A program made the position numbers and the translations under genes. This document shows positions 1 through 12,501 of a stretch of 64,000 nt of DNA, in pieces. The DNA comes from Malachius bipustulatus (taxonomy: Eukaryota; Arthropoda; Insecta; Coleoptera; Melyridae): NCBI GenBank assembly GCA_910589415.1, contig OU342639.1:5464268-5528267 (forward strand), written 5' to 3'. How positions within the stretch are numbered: the first letter of the stretch is position 1; each line of letters begins with the position of its first letter. The notes beneath the pieces were generated by a model. That model was not told the DNA's origin, made no database searches, and saw only the letters and a program-made list of their open reading frames with translations.

Positions 1-146
1 GACAGTCCTTTTATTTGGCTCCTAAAGACATATGGTTCCTGAATTAGTATCACATCTGCAGGTTTTTTTACCAGGCTGCTTAGCATTTCTGCTGTGGCAT
101 CCCGGCTGTGCTGCAGATTGATCTGACTTACCTTTATTTCCTCCAT
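1..146 (-). CDS. Non-LTR retrotransposon ORF2, 5' end (endonuclease N-terminus), partial
   Basis: This is the start of the second ORF of a LINE. An ATG at 146 opens a frame that stays open to the window edge (48 codons). The peptide begins MEEIKVSQINLQHS and continues to a VILIQEPY motif and then IKGL. In insect LINEs of the Jockey/R1/LOA-like groups the apurinic-type endonuclease domain opens in the same way: an INLQHS strand, then an (L/I)IQEP(Y/W) motif whose Glu binds the catalytic metal, then a short G.I.GL loop. The ATG lies 32 bases after the ORF1 stop, which is normal ORF1/ORF2 spacing. The reverse transcriptase should lie to the left, outside the window. The endonuclease family assignment is firm; the clade is not. 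Confidence 0.8.
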   Translation of the reverse strand, partial: MEEIKVSQINLQHSRDATAEMLSSLVKKPADVILIQEPYVFRSQIKGL

Positions 147-178
147 GGGTGGTTACTTTTTGTTCTCGGTGGCTCATC

Positions 179-1247
179 TTAGGCCTGCTTGGAGGTGCTT
201 GGTGCATTTCCAACGGCGGCGGGACCCCAGAGTGTCACCCGACGCACTGTCAGGGTGGTCAACTCGTAGTTGAGTTCCCAGCCGCCGCTTTCTATGCTCC
301 TGGCGTCCTCCTGGCTGACCCGAAAGATGAGCTGCCATCCTCCCAGCCCTTCTCTGGTGTCGAGATGCTGCCAGTTGTTGACATCCAGCCTCCTATTTTG
401 GAGGCTCAGCATCTCTACCACTTCAGAGACATCGACCGGTTTCGGACTGCTAATCCAGAAGCCGATCACCACTGGCCAGGGAGCTTCCGTTGCCCTTACT
501 TGGGCGAACGTGTTCCCTCCCACTGCCTGTGGCGTCCAGCCTCTCAGCAGCCAGTCCGCCGATGTCTCGTCTTTTGCCGTGATCAGGAACCAGCCGGGTT
601 TGAATATTCCTGATTTCTGGAAGCTGAGCTCAAGCTCCCGATTTGTTGTCAGGGCTTTTTTCAGCTCAGCCACCAGCTGTCGGCGCAACTCTGTTGCTTC
701 ATCTTCTCCAACTTTGCCATCTGGTCGGTTGGACCTGATGACTACTTGGAGAGACTTACTTTGAGCTCTCAGCTGTTGAGGCTGTTTTGTCGGAGGTTCC
801 GCTTTCGGGCAGGCAGGCTTGGGGTCCTGCTCTCTCGGAGGTCCTTGGAGTGCCAGTGGTGGCATCGCCTGGTTGGGTGCTCTCACCAGGGGACGTGGGT
901 TTCCTGTCGGACTCCCCTGTCTTCCCTAGTTTGAGCGCCCTTACCTGACTCGGCAGGGCTGATGTGGCCGCTGCGATTTCTCGCTGCTTCCTCCGCACCT
1001 GCCGTTCCGCCTTCCTGGCTTCTCGTCTCTTTTCCTTCTTTTTCTGTTTCCTTCTTTCTAGGGCCTTCTCTTTTCCCCCGCCGACCGACGGTCCGGACTC
1101 CGTTTCTGCTGGAGTGCATTTCTGCACTCCTGCTTCCATCGGAGTCGGGCCGCGCGGGTCGCCGTCGGATTCGGAGGCCCCCAGAAGGAGATCTTCCAGA
1201 GCTTTAGGAATTTCTTCCGGCTTTGAGCTAGGGAACTCTACTTCCAT
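179..1247 (-). pseudogene. Non-LTR retrotransposon ORF1 (DUF4780-like), split by one frameshift
   Basis: Two overlapping minus-strand frames together look like one ORF1. The upstream part (1247 to 756, 163 codons, ATG start) is low-complexity and charged, with a Lys/Arg/Glu-rich stretch (residues ~63-93) likely to bind nucleic acid. The downstream part (open from 886 to the stop at 179) carries a folded domain with the pattern GWFLITAKDETSADWLL, then LSLQNRRLDVNNW, then a GGWQLIF strand. This fits DUF4780, a domain found in insect transposable-element proteins. Moving from the first frame to the second needs a +1 shift somewhere in 756-886. That could be a single-base indel in a dead copy, an assembly error or, less likely, programmed frameshifting. 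ORF2 starts 32 bases after the stop. The domain name comes from memory of the family pattern; no search was run. Confidence 0.65.
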
Positions 1248-2040
1248 TTTTTACACGTTTTCCGTTTTTTCCTTTTCTTTTTCTTCCATGATTTTGATTT
1301 TTGTTTGTGTAGATTTGTATGTCCAAGTAGACTTCTCTCCTCCCTCTCTTCCCACTTCCTTAAAAACTATTCCTAAGGTTTCTGGTCGGTGGCGGCCGCA
1401 GGCGAAGCCCCTTGAAAAGCGCAGCTTGGCCTATTTCCCAGGCGCCACCTGGCATTGTTATATGCTTTCAAGATTTTTCGAAGGGTGATAGGGCAGCCCC
1501 CTACGCTGGCTAGGCAAGGGTGGGCCCCTGTACTGTCCAACGGCATCAGGTGTGCGGTCCTGACTTTATTTCGACGCTACCATTCCGCCGAACCTCCACC
1601 TCAGAGTTCTCCCAGTCTGTGCTGAAGAGGCTTCCGAGATCTGTCTACTTTTCCATTGTGTCAGTGTACTGTGTGTGTTTGGTGTCAGTGTGCGGAGCTA
1701 GAGGTCTCGTGGGTCGCACCTCACACGTCTCTCGAGTCCTGTGCATGGTCCGCCGCGCAGTCGGGGGCCCTGTCCATTTTTGTGAGTCACGAGTTCTCCC
1801 AGAAACAGCTCAGCACCTCCGGCCGCTCATCCTTCCTGTAAGGGAAGGCCCCAATCCGCCACCCAGGGGACGCGCCACTGAGCAACACAGGCATAGCTCG
1901 CGGAGTATACAGAGTAAGGAAGACACTATAGTAGCCAGTGGTGGTATATAGTCAATTGTGACTCGGTTTTCGGGACCGAGGAGCGAATTAGAGGTGCTGG
2001 GTGGGTAAGAAGCTAAAAACAGCCGTTGCAAACTCATATT
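1248..2040 (-). other. GC-rich 5' leader of the LINE
   Basis: This sequence lies upstream of ORF1 and is clearly more GC-rich than the DNA to its right, where composition drops to AT-rich near 2040. I take it as the 5' untranslated/promoter region of the LINE, but the exact 5' end is not visible. No ORF in it resembles a known domain. Positions 1898-1965 match 58630-58700 in inverted orientation, so at least that part belongs to a dispersed repeat. Confidence 0.45.
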
Positions 2041-4032
2041 AAGGTCGCATCTAAGGCCTCTTTGACACTACGGTCGATTTGCTATTTTTTTCTTCACTTT
2101 CAGGGCGAGGAAAATCTTCGAGATTAACAGTAGCACAATTATTATTTTGAAATTTGCATTCCAAAAAGCGTGACATCAGTCCCTATAGTCTGGATACATA
2201 ATGAGAAAGCTATATCCGGTGCCAATCCTGCTCTGTACGCTACGTTAACGTGTGAACCACTTCTAGTGCTTGTTACTTCCGGGACCCGGCGTATTTGTGT
2301 GTATTATAGGCACGGGCACGGTGTAAGATATTAACCAGGATCGGACTCCTTAGAGGGATTTTTAGTGCCGTTTTTTTGGCTAACCGTGCATTTGTAAAGC
2401 AAATGATTACCTTCCTGGTGTTACCATAGGTATGTCCTTCACCCCTATATAAGTGCCATAGTGAAACAGTAGGACACGCAGATGTAAATAATGATCAAAA
2501 AAAGAATGATTGGTTCGCAGTCTGGGGTGAAATCGCTTTGCTTTCTGGTACCGCGACGCAGGATTAGGTACATTACATTTTGCAGCGAAGCCAGAGTGTG
2601 TAAAAATGATTGAGTCTGAAAACACACCTCCCCCCCCCCATTGCAAGAAGTACATAATATAAATGTATTGCTTACATTGGTTTTGGGAGAAAAATTGAAT
2701 GAAAATCAACTTTTCCTCCTCCATTTGCGAACACTCTAATAACTCTCTTGCTGACAGGAAATAAAAAAATGTTGATTGATACATTTTCGGGGGGATGCAG
2801 CGTCCTCGATTATCTGAGAAAGGTTCGTAACCATCGTTATCAAAATCAGGAAAATATTTGGAGTGGGGCACTTTAATTTCTTAATTGGTAGTTTTTTGAT
2901 AAAATCAGAATAATATCTAAAGATTTTTACATTCTATTTTGATTAAAATGTTTTTAGTGATTGAAAAATATCCCTCTCGTTCATGCGTCATGCAATATAA
3001 GATAAAATAATGTTTTTCTGATTTATGTAATAATTATCAGACTTGATTGGCAGGATGCGCGATGTGATAACATCCTTTGATCTTTAGATACGATAACAGT
3101 ATAACAGGATAATTTAAATTTATATCCGTTAATAGTTGGGAGTACAAAAAAATTTAAATCGCTAAAAATTGTAACTAGCAGGGAATAACAGCGAAATTTC
3201 AATTTCAGTTAAACGTTACCGAATTTAATAATTATTAATACCTTTAACAGTGACCCAAAACTATGCATTATTATTATCCATCACAATAATACTCGTTACA
3301 TAATTCAAATGCGTTTATGTCCTCGACATCAGGCGACTTGTTTATATTTATTTTCACTGTTCAGGTAATAATCTCACCTTTACTGCGATGCTGAGAGAAT
3401 CTCCTCTTTTGAAATCATCCGCCTTGCGCGGTAAGCATAGTAATGCGCATGCTTAAGGGAACACTTTTGCCGCAGCGTTGCCCGATTGTAAGTTTTTTCT
3501 ATACCTATGTAATTATTTGTACCATCAATTAATTTTTATTTATAATGTAATTTATTTTATTTTTTGCGAAATGGTGTAGACAGAAATTATATAGTTATTT
3601 CAATAGGTATTCTGTTTTTTGACCGCAGTCTCGAAGCCGGAAATAACTAAACTATTAAATCTAAAAACAAACGAGAGTGATTAAAAAAAAATCTGAAAGC
3701 CCTGAAAAACAACCAATTGCATTAAACTTTTCAAGGATTCAGGAAAATACAGGTAAATTAGTTGTCATCAGTTATTTGGAGGACAGAGCAGGATTCGTAA
3801 CATATGTAGAGTAGAAGTAAACACGGTAATATCAATAATACTAACCATTAATAATTGATAAAATTCATAAGTAATAAAAATTCTTGTCAAATTATTTGTC
3901 AACGTCAAGTGGCGTCAAACATAAAATATGGACGCGTTCTGAAAATTCACTCGAGTGAAGTGGGGTTTGTAATTATGCGTATTTGTGCAATATAACCGAT
4001 TATATTGAGGTACTTATTTTGTATGTGCTATA
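2041..4032. other. AT-rich intergenic DNA, no gene seen
   Basis: Both strands were read and no recognisable protein, RNA or element was found. A 154-codon minus-strand frame at 2407-2871 begins with GTG, includes a poly-G run and resembles no family, so I treat it as chance. Confidence 0.6.
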
Positions 4033-4553
4033 CAGGTTGTCCCTTATTTCAGAGCTTACCGTCTCGGTAAACGCTATTTTCTTCAAAAATTTATTGTTTT
4101 TTTTTTCGAAAAAAAAAACTTTTCTTCAATCGAATGTCATAAATAATTATAAGGAAAGCAATGTCACGTCGCAACGTCATATCGACGTCATTCGATGATA
4201 AAAAAGAAAAAGAAAATTTTGAAGATTTTTTTAATGTGATAGATTTTTGGTTTTCTAAAGATAAACAAAAGTTGACTATGAAAATTTTAGGATCTTGTCT
4301 GCTTTGAAAATTTTTTAAGTGTCGTATTGATGGTTCTTGACGATCTATGTAAATAAATAAAAAAAAATTATTAATTTTCAATAATAAAAAAAAGTGACAA
4401 AAACAGGAAATTTTTTTTAGGTTATTTCAGGAACGGTTGCAGATATCTTTCATGTAAATAGGGCATCTTTTCTCTAATTTAACCGACTCTGTATATCTCA
4501 AAGTTTATGAGATTCTCAGAGGTAATGAGCTCAGAAATAATTAAGGGACACCT
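4033..4553. mobile_element. Foldback MITE with TA duplication
   Basis: The left end reads TA-CAGGTTGTCCCTTA and the right end reads TAAGGGACACCT-TA. The arms stay complementary for roughly 30 bases (TTATTTCAGAGCT against AGCTCAGAAATAA). TA flanks and CAG-type termini fit a non-autonomous Tc1/mariner-like element. There is no coding capacity. Confidence 0.6.
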
Positions 4554-4899
4554 TATGAGCATTTAAAATCGTAACATTTTTAAAGAAGAATTAGTTAATT
4601 ACAGCACACAGCATAATTATATAGGATAAGACTCTCTTCTCTCTCTAATTCTCCTAATCGATGAAGTGATAATCTACTGTTTCACCCCTTCAATAAAATT
4701 AACTGCTTATCCTGATCAATAATAATACAAAAATAATTAACATCAATTTGAGAATATTACTGCACCTCTTATCATAACAGGCAAGTTTGAATAAATCGGA
4801 AGTCTGGCAAGTGCGCATTCCCAATTCAAGCAAATCAAGGTAGTCGTTTGAACAGAGTCGGCTCCGATCTGAATGTGCGCCAGGTCCGTGTATCGCACT

Positions 4900-5159
4900 A
4901 TCGCGTATTCCCAGCTTTCACATGAGGTGTACCGCCACCACCACCGCCACCACCACCAGTCGTCCAATCCAGTCCAGTACTTACTTCAATTCAGTCAGTC
5001 TGACTGACAGTACCACCACCAGTAATACGCTGATAGCAGTCGATACTCGATATAATATTAAAACGCCTGATACGTCTGGCCTGTATACTATGTAAACGTA
5101 AATAAACGGTTACATCGCAAGTGTTAATTTTAATCATTGAAATAAACCCCGCGTAGACG
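4900..5159 (+). promoter_or_regulatory. Putative promoter / 5' UTR of the LDLa-domain gene
   Basis: This is the region just upstream of the signal-peptide exon. It has a CCACCACCGC-type simple repeat (4930-4957) and an arthropod initiator-like TCAGTC at 4991. No TATA box sits at the right distance. An in-frame TAG at 5154-5156 separates it from the coding start. The start site is inferred. Confidence 0.3.
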
Positions 5160-5262
5160 ATGGTGCCGCGTATAAAATGGTTATTTGTTTTAGGACAAGT
5201 TTTACTGTGTTTAGCTAGTGCTTCCTTCTTCGGGAGTTCAGATATGAACAATTTTAACGAGG
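5160..5262 (+). CDS. First coding exon (signal peptide) of a secreted or membrane LDLa-domain protein
   Basis: The ATG at 5160 has a good context (A at -3, G at +4), and an in-frame TAG lies only one codon further upstream, so this is the true start. The exon encodes 34 residues. A basic n-region (MVPRIK) is followed by a hydrophobic core (WLFVLGQVLLCLAS), small residues suited to signal peptidase near residue 21, and a short polar stretch ending NNFNE. The exon ends after one extra G at a strong GTGAGT donor (5263), which is phase 1. The next exon I recognise (46467) starts in phase 1 and would complete that codon as GAT (Asp). I infer that the two belong to one gene, probably an LDL-receptor/LRP-type or other LDLa-bearing extracellular protein. 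No more specific identity can be read. Confidence 0.7.
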
Positions 5263-5730
5263 GTGAGTTTCAGTTATTGCATTTATTATTATAATAGGGT
5301 GCAGATCACTCGCCTGCTTGATTTTAGGGGTTGTCTCTGAGGATGACAGTTTTGTCATCACAGAAACACGCTTCCGAATTGTGTTTTCATTCAGTATTTT
5401 TCATGAATTATATCCTGTCAATTATTTTGCAAGGTGAAATAGCGCTACTACGTCAATAATAATATATCTACCTACCCGTATATTATACCTATACCTAGGT
5501 ACCTAGGCTATTATTAGGTACTCATCACCTGATGTTTACTTCAAAAAGCGATTTTTATTAAATTTTTTAATCGCTCGCTCCCACACACGCAACTCTTTGA
5601 TTTTCTAATTGGATTCATTAATTTAATATTAATTATATTTATCTCAGCAAGAGCTCTTCTGATTTGATTAATAATTTATTAATTTTTGCGTACCTATATA
5701 AAAATTTAGGCAAGATTGAGGTAAATAGGT

Positions 5731-5952
5731 ATAGAGCTCAGTGATGTTAGCACCCCTAAGTGCGAATTTTTATAATATACAAATAACATTTTCGTTTGTC
5801 CATCCCTCAAAAAAAATTACGACAAAATTTTAAAACAATTGACTTTTTTTGAAGGATGGACAAATGAAAATGTTATTTGAACAAATCGTGGACAAACGAT
5901 AGAAAGTTAATGAAATACGTTTATATGGGGGTGCCAACTTCACTGAGCTTAG
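5731..5952. mobile_element. Small foldback MITE (~220 bp)
   Basis: The outer arms pair GAGCTCAGTGATGTTAGCACC with its near-reverse complement at 5927-5952. A second inner inverted repeat (5782-5815 against 5848-5880) carries TTTGTCCATCCCTC. It is entirely non-coding and its target duplication is unclear. Confidence 0.6.
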
Positions 5953-7482
5953 GTTATTATAGGTAGGTAGGTACGTATAAGCGTAAGCAATATATTATTA
6001 TAATATCATCGCGCGGCTTAAGCTGCAAACGTCGTCTCCACCTAAGCCCTAACAGTCCTAAAAGTAAATTTAACAGGATCAAATAACAGAAATTTAGGCA
6101 ATAAATCATTTTTTTGTGTCCCATAAATTCTCTACATCATGCCCAAAAATTTAAGGATGCACCTAGCAGTTTATTTCATTTATAGCATACTATTTTAGAT
6201 ATTTTTATTCATAACAGATAAGATAACGTCCTTAAAATGATAATCTCTTAGTAGATTTATCACGATTTTTTAAGGTTTTTGTTAAACAGGACCAACTTAT
6301 TCTTTTCAATATCATCTCAGTTTTGTTTATTGTAGGTACATTAGAATCAAGCTACAGGTGTAGGTGAAGAAAAGTTAAAAGCTACGATTATGAAGTGATA
6401 AGGAACTCGCATTATTGCACGCCCAAGCGAGTTACCATGCACCACCAATTCCGGACTAGATTTTCCCAAACGCCTAAACACCATGAATCGATAAGGGAAA
6501 GGCCGCTAATTAAAAAAATCGGCAAGATCGATTACAAATTGTTTAAATTAAATGAGACCAATTAATAATCGGCCATAGACCTGATTGATTGAGGGGATGA
6601 AACTCTTCATAAATTAAGGCTCCCCATCATATTGCTCTCGTGTCAAAGTTTTGCAGAACGTTTCATTCGAGGAATGCGGTGACGTTCAGAGGTGGCTAAA
6701 TTATGAGAGCGGTACGAGCTCTAAATGTTCTAGATTTCGGTCATTTTTCAGGCTGCTGAATGATTGTGATTTTGTTCTTTAGATGCCAATTAATGAGACA
6801 ATTATTTCGTTTCGTTGCCCCTTTACTCTCCTGACCTTAAAACCAAAAAAAAAAAAATTTTGTGAGCTCTAAAATTCTAAACAGGCACTCTCCATAACTT
6901 GGGGTTCTAACTTACTACCATAATTATGAATTTAATTTAAAGATAAAATATAACGTTCTTTTGATCATGCAGAATTTATTGAAATTATTACGTTTTTGTC
7001 TTTTTTTTCCTCCACCTTGTTTTATCCCTGCGCTTCTCTTTTGGGATTCTTCTTTTTAGTATACTAAACCAAAAGTTTTTAAGAGCATTCTTTTGTATTC
7101 ACTTGATCATACTCCCAGGAATGCTGTCTTGATTGTTAATGTTATCAATTTCTGTGGACATGCAGTTTTCTTTCTCTCCAATTAAATTTTGAGAAATATT
7201 TCTGAAAATTTGTTAAAAAGATTCTCCTCTATAAAAGACAGAGCTGCTACTTGCCTTACTAATTATATAAATAGATCGTTTCTTCCTAATTACACCACGA
7301 AAAAATAAGAGATCTGGCAACTGCGCTTGCTACATTAAAAATACTCGACATAAGAGTTTTTCCTGTTAAGATAACGAGTTACAAGGTTTGGGCAGGTCCG
7401 GGAGTCATGTAATTGCCATTCAAATATCAATGTCGCCGAAATGTGACTTACGACGTTTGCGACTAAAGCCGACCATACTATA
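5953..7482. other. Intron filler, no feature recognised
   Basis: AT-rich single-copy-looking DNA with TAGGTAGGTA microsatellite patches near 5955-5980. No ORF, RNA gene or element ends were identified. Confidence 0.5.
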
Positions 7483-7953
7483 CAGAGGGTGTTTGTTATT
7501 GGTGGTGAGGACACTTGAAATTTAATGATCATTTTGAACATACATCAACTTTTCTTTACTTGTTTTTTGGATGTACTTTTTGGTATAAAAAAATCAAAGG
7601 AATTCGGTGAAAAATTGATTTTTGAAATAAAAAATCGAAAAAAAAAACACATTTTAATTTTTTTCCCAAACGTGATAGGTTTTTTTTTCTTGACTTTTTC
7701 ACACCGTTCAACAAAGTCAGTATATAGGTAACAAATTTCCAGTCTGTAGCTGTTGTACCGTGTTGGTGTTGTACCTACAGCAGGGAAAGAAAAAAGGACG
7801 AATTTGAGTTTTTTGCCACCTGAATTAATTATTGGAAGAGTTTTATATACTGTGCAACTTTTATCTATTTTAAATAATCTGGTAATAACTCTTACCGGTT
7901 CCGAGATAGTAAAAGTGGTATCGGTATCACCAATAACATATACACCTTGCTTG
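7483..7953. mobile_element. Foldback MITE, CAG..CTTG termini, TA-flanked
   Basis: The left end TA-CAGAGGGTGTTTGTTATTGGTG pairs with the right end CACCAATAAC...CCTTGCTTG-TA. The small reading frames inside are AT-rich by-products without domains. It belongs with the other TA-flanked foldback elements of this intron. Confidence 0.6.
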
Positions 7954-8071
7954 TATAAATTTATTATTTATTTATCATTTCACTTTTAGTGTATTTCTAC
8001 CTAATAAATACCATTTTGGTACATTATGTAAATATAAAAAATGATAAGAATAACTCTTTATAAATCAGATA

Positions 8072-8528
8072 CAGTAGACTTTCGATAATCCGGCGGTTAC
8101 CTTTGTAGCTAACTGCCGGATTACTGGAAACGCCGGTCTACTGGAACGTCTAATGAAAAAGAACCAAATTCGAATGTATGTAAATAAATACTTATATTTG
8201 AGGATTAAATACTCGTTTGAGGATCTCGACTTTTGCAGCTAACGTTAATTTTTTGTGTTTTCGTTTATTATTTGCTGACATTGTTGGTTATTTTATTTAT
8301 ACAACGCACACACCTACACACCTAAGTGACTTGTGCTAAAATGCGTATTTATCTAGCAGAGAAAACTGATGAAATGCTGAAGAAGCCGTGTATGCCGGAT
8401 TATAGCATAGTCGCGCACCGCTCCTGCCGGATTATAGAGTAGCTAGTATTTTTATGATGAAGGGAAAAAAACGCCGGATTACTGGCAGTGCCGGACTGCC
8501 GCAGAGCCGTATTATCGAGCTTTGACTG
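8072..8528. mobile_element. pogo/Tigger-like MITE (Tc1/mariner superfamily)
   Basis: The termini are CAGTAGACTTTCGATAATCC on the left and, inverted, ATTATCGAGCTTTGACTG on the right, with TA at 8070-8071 and 8529-8530. The CAGT...CGATAATCCGGC start is typical of pogo/Tigger/Jerky-related elements. Copies of GCCGGATTA(C/T) recur inside. At 457 bp with no transposase it is non-autonomous. Confidence 0.75.
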
Positions 8529-8530
8529 TA

Positions 8531-9830
8531 TTACAATACATGGCCTGAACCTGGTATAGGGTTTTCGGTTCTTATTATTTATCTCTCGTATAAATTAATC
8601 GCGCATTATATGAGTTTTTGCGCTCACCTGAATGTAACTATCAATGATAACCTCACCCCAAAATATTTCAGAAAAAAATATGGTTTGCGCGAAAAATTTT
8701 TACAAATTTCAGTGACTGCCTATTTTCCCATATACCTAACTGAAAATTTACTGATTTATGTATTTATGTAGGCTTTCACACGACTGGTTTCAATTGAAAT
8801 CATAACTGATTCCGGGCTGTTTTGCCGTGGTCCATGGAGATTCGGTCCGAACGTTTCATCCACAACTATTGCGGTGGATAACATCACGCGGAGTGGGAAG
8901 GTCGCTTGCGTGCAAGTCAAAAAGTCTTATAGAAAATTCGATTTATCCGCAATATAGAAAAATTAAAGAAAATTGAAATTTCGAAATATAAGGTGTTTCG
9001 TTAATCAGTACTTACTGAAAATTAAAATGAAGATTCCTTATTGATGAAAGAAAAAGAAGAGATAGAGTTTTAGACAGTTTAGTTAATGTCTGATGTTATT
9101 TTTTTATGAAAGAATTTTTGGTCGAATTGTCAGTTAATAGTTAACTACCTAAAGCGTCATATTTTATTAGCACGAGTGGAGTGCAAATATAGACTTCTGA
9201 ATGGATACTTGCAGATGTCAAAGTCATAAAAATCGTTTTATTAGCATTGCGTATATTATTACATACCTACACATAGGTACACATACAACTTTTTTTATTT
9301 ACACGATCTACGGATTGTTTGTATTTTGATAATTTTCCATTCATTCATACTTTTGATAAAAACATTGGGTAAATCAAATTTCCCCCGAGAATTCCTAACC
9401 TGGCAAAATTAGTACATTACCTAGAATGTAGATAAATAAAAATTGACATATTTATGACAAATTGACGAGTTATTAATCTTGAACAGTGACGCTCCTATAA
9501 TTTATTTTTATGCAGGTGTCCCATATGTCGCGGAACAATTTGTTTTATTTTCACCAGGTGCGTTCTAGCTCTAGCTAGATTTTCACACAAAAAATTCCGC
9601 TTTTTATGTCCATAAATGACGAAATATTTTGGTTTTGATTCCTTTTAAAACATTGTTTGCATATAAATTTGTGTTTTTCACGAGAATAAATTCAAGCACA
9701 CACCTAAACTTCAAAATTATTAAAAAAAACCGAGAAAAAAACAATAGGTACTTTGATAATTAAAATATTTTGGAAAAAAAACTCGCACACCTCAACTTCA
9801 AATTTTTATTTGGAATTTGAATTTTTACCC
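8531..9830. other. Intron filler, no feature recognised
   Basis: AT-rich DNA with short TACACATAGGTACAC-type simple repeats near 9260-9290. Nothing else is supported. Confidence 0.5.
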
Positions 9831-10420
9831 CCACCGCTCTCACCCCCATCATTGTGGTCACATATTTTTTTAACAGGGCACCCTGTATATTTTTGAATTT
9901 TCATATTTTCTGAGAAAATCTAGTAAGATTGATTTTTACAGTTACGGTTTAAATTGAGTAGGCTATGAGTTATAAAGAAATGAAAATAGTAATTTTTCAT
10001 TTTGAAAGCTATGTACTGCGAAAACGGCTCAAAATATCGGAAAACGGCTTACATGTTCTTTTTTTTATACATTTAAAAATTTTTATACAAGGTGATTAAA
10101 AAATCTGCCAATTTATATCACCCTGTATATATTAAAATTTAAACCACATAGTAGGATACCATGTAAAAAGTTAAGATAGGGACACGTAAGCTGTTTTCCG
10201 ATATTTTGAGCTGTCTCCGCAGTACCTACACTGCTGTCAAAATGAAAAATTGCTATTTTCATTTGCTTATAACTCATAGCCTATATACCAACTAAATTTT
10301 AACTGCAACTGTAAAAATCATTCTTTCTGGATTTTCTCAGGAAATATGAAAATTCAAAAATATACAGGGTGTCCTATTTAAAAAATATATGACCACAATG
10401 GTGGCGGTGAGAGCGGTGAG
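9831..10420. mobile_element. ~590-bp palindromic (foldback) element
   Basis: The arm 9831-10060 (CCACCGCTCTCACC... through CAAAATATCGGAAAACGG) is repeated as its reverse complement at 10170-10420. The arms contain GGGTGTCC/CACCCTG motifs like those at the ends of the neighbouring MITEs. The central loop is ~100 bp. There is no coding potential. Confidence 0.7.
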
Positions 10421-10589
10421 AGATGTCCAATAAGAATCTGAAACAAAAGTTACAGATTTTTTTAGATACTTTACAGATACAAAATTTCAGATTCTTGATA
10501 AGCATAAAATTGTGCAACTTTTCTTTAATTTAAACGCCGCTGAAACTTTTTTCGTATTTCAAGGTACTGTAAACAGTAGCATTTTTAAA

Positions 10590-10760
10590 GTAAAGGCATC
10601 CAGTGGCGTGCATAGGAAAAGGGACAAAATTGTTAAATTTTGTCAAATTTAAAAATCCATTCTAAGGCACTTCTTCAAACGAAATGAAATGAAATTTTCA
10701 AAGTAAACCACTACGCTAATATATGACCAGACTATGGAAAATTTCAGAGAGACAATTAAA
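10590..10760 (+). repeat. Dispersed repeat, also at 46020-46340
   Basis: It contains CCAGTGGCGTG, then a stretch with AAACGAAAT(G)AAATG and GACCAGACTATGGAAAA. Close counterparts occur near 46032 (CCAGTGGCGTG) and 46265-46340 (GACCTGACTATGGAAAA), in the same orientation. Confidence 0.5.
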
Positions 10761-10869
10761 AAAAAATTCATAAAAAAATCAAACGCATTTTATGCGATTG
10801 ATGGCGCAAAACGTTTTTATACAGAGGTGGCGTAAAATGTTTGAACATTTTAACTTTTTACACATTTCC

Positions 10870-12501
10870 CTTAAATTTTGTTAATTTGCAAAATTTTCGA
10901 AAGTTCTAGTGATTTCTTCGAAAAAAATGTAAAAAATAAATTTTTTGCGAACACTTCTTGAAACGTTTTTAGCGTTAATGACTTTCTTTAGCTTTGAAGG
11001 TCATCATCCCTAAAAATAAAATCACAAGACCGTAAACAGCACCTAATATGCATCTAAAAATCCAATTTCCTTCTGTTTTCCTGTAAAATTCCAGAATAAT
11101 CTTCTTTTTGAAATGACGTCTTGCATGTGACGCGGGTTGCTATTCTAAAGCGTCAAAGGTGTTTGTCATACATACATATATGCATTTCCACAAACATACA
11201 TAATTCAGTTCGATATAAATTTTCTTGAAATATAAATAGCATCAATATGAAATAACGTAATCAACAAATTCATTCATATTATAGCATAGGGTGATTTAAA
11301 TCAGTAAAATTATTCTGTGTAGGAGTTTTCTTAAAATAACCATAAAATAGGAAAACTTGCTTTAGAGGCATTATTTCAGGAACATACTAACAACAACAAC
11401 CTTGTTTACGAACAGGAACGATAATTTTTTTGTGCATCCTACTGTTACTCGTTTCGTTTAGCTAGAAATGTCTATTTTTGAAGATCAAAATGATCAAGGA
11501 CAATTGAAACAAGTGAAAAAATGAAAAATAAAGCTCGGAAAACTACCTTCTCATATCTTGTTAATTTGATACGCATTAATTTTTGTTAAGTCTTGCGTAG
11601 GTATACAGACGGTGTTAAAAAATATCAATTTTGAAACGACTCGACCGATTTTGCGCAAATGCAATACCAGACATTTATCAAATTTTTATGTATTTTTATT
11701 GGCATTATTGACGACAATGGACATCAGATCGTCGACTTGCTAAAATTGTTTTGCGGAGTTCATGTAGGTACGTGTTTTTGGCTTTAACAATAACGTGACA
11801 ATTACTTAAAATGAACTTGAACCCTGGGCTTCGCTGTTAATATTAATTAATTAATTCTTGAGAAACAATCGCCGACTATTAAATCTATTTATCAGAGAGT
11901 GCGCTCGGTCGTCAAAGTATCTATCTAGTGCATGTAATATATAATCATCGTAACTAGGCAATTGAGTACATTTATGATAATATCTTAAGTTTTTAATACT
12001 TTTTCGTACCGCCACTGGTAAGCAGATACTGGTAGATATTAGGAAGGTAAGGTTTTGTCTGTGGCCTATGGCATGGCTTGAATATATTCAAAATCAAACT
12101 CTGAGCTGATTGGCAGACCTGACAAGACAACAGCTAATAACTCATACATATTCATACGATTGCGATTAGGAATGGGAAGGTAAACCGCTTTTGAAATGAG
12201 AATTCTTTTATAAGAGCAGTTGAATTAAGTAGGAAACGGAACGTATGTAAGAAAATAGGTAGGTACCTAACCTACCTATTCATGAACGATTTATTGATAA
12301 AAATGAACGCTCTGTATATTGGAACTTTAGTTTTAGAGATACAAGGTGTTAAAGTTCTTTGAAAAATTTATTACTTTTTTAATATCTACGAACTGGCTGA
12401 TCAGAATAACTCGAAATTTTTGACAGTAGTTGTACTAATAATAATTGAAGTACATGATTTGATACTCCGGACAAAAAATTCTTCACTCCAGTGGCAGAGA
12501 T
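10870..12501. other. Intron filler with fragments of dispersed repeats
   Basis: There is no gene. A fragment at 11600-11670 (GTATACAGACGGTGTT... GCAATACCAGAC) matches the reverse complement of the repeat unit at 45215-45260. Confidence 0.45.

Noticed and set aside
149..764. Plus-strand frames of 154 and 164 codons
   Set aside because: They are opposite-strand shadows of the LINE ORF1, which carries the recognisable domain on the minus strand.
2407..2871. 154-codon minus-strand open frame
   Set aside because: Opens at GTG, crosses a poly-G run, has no domain and no splice context; most likely chance.
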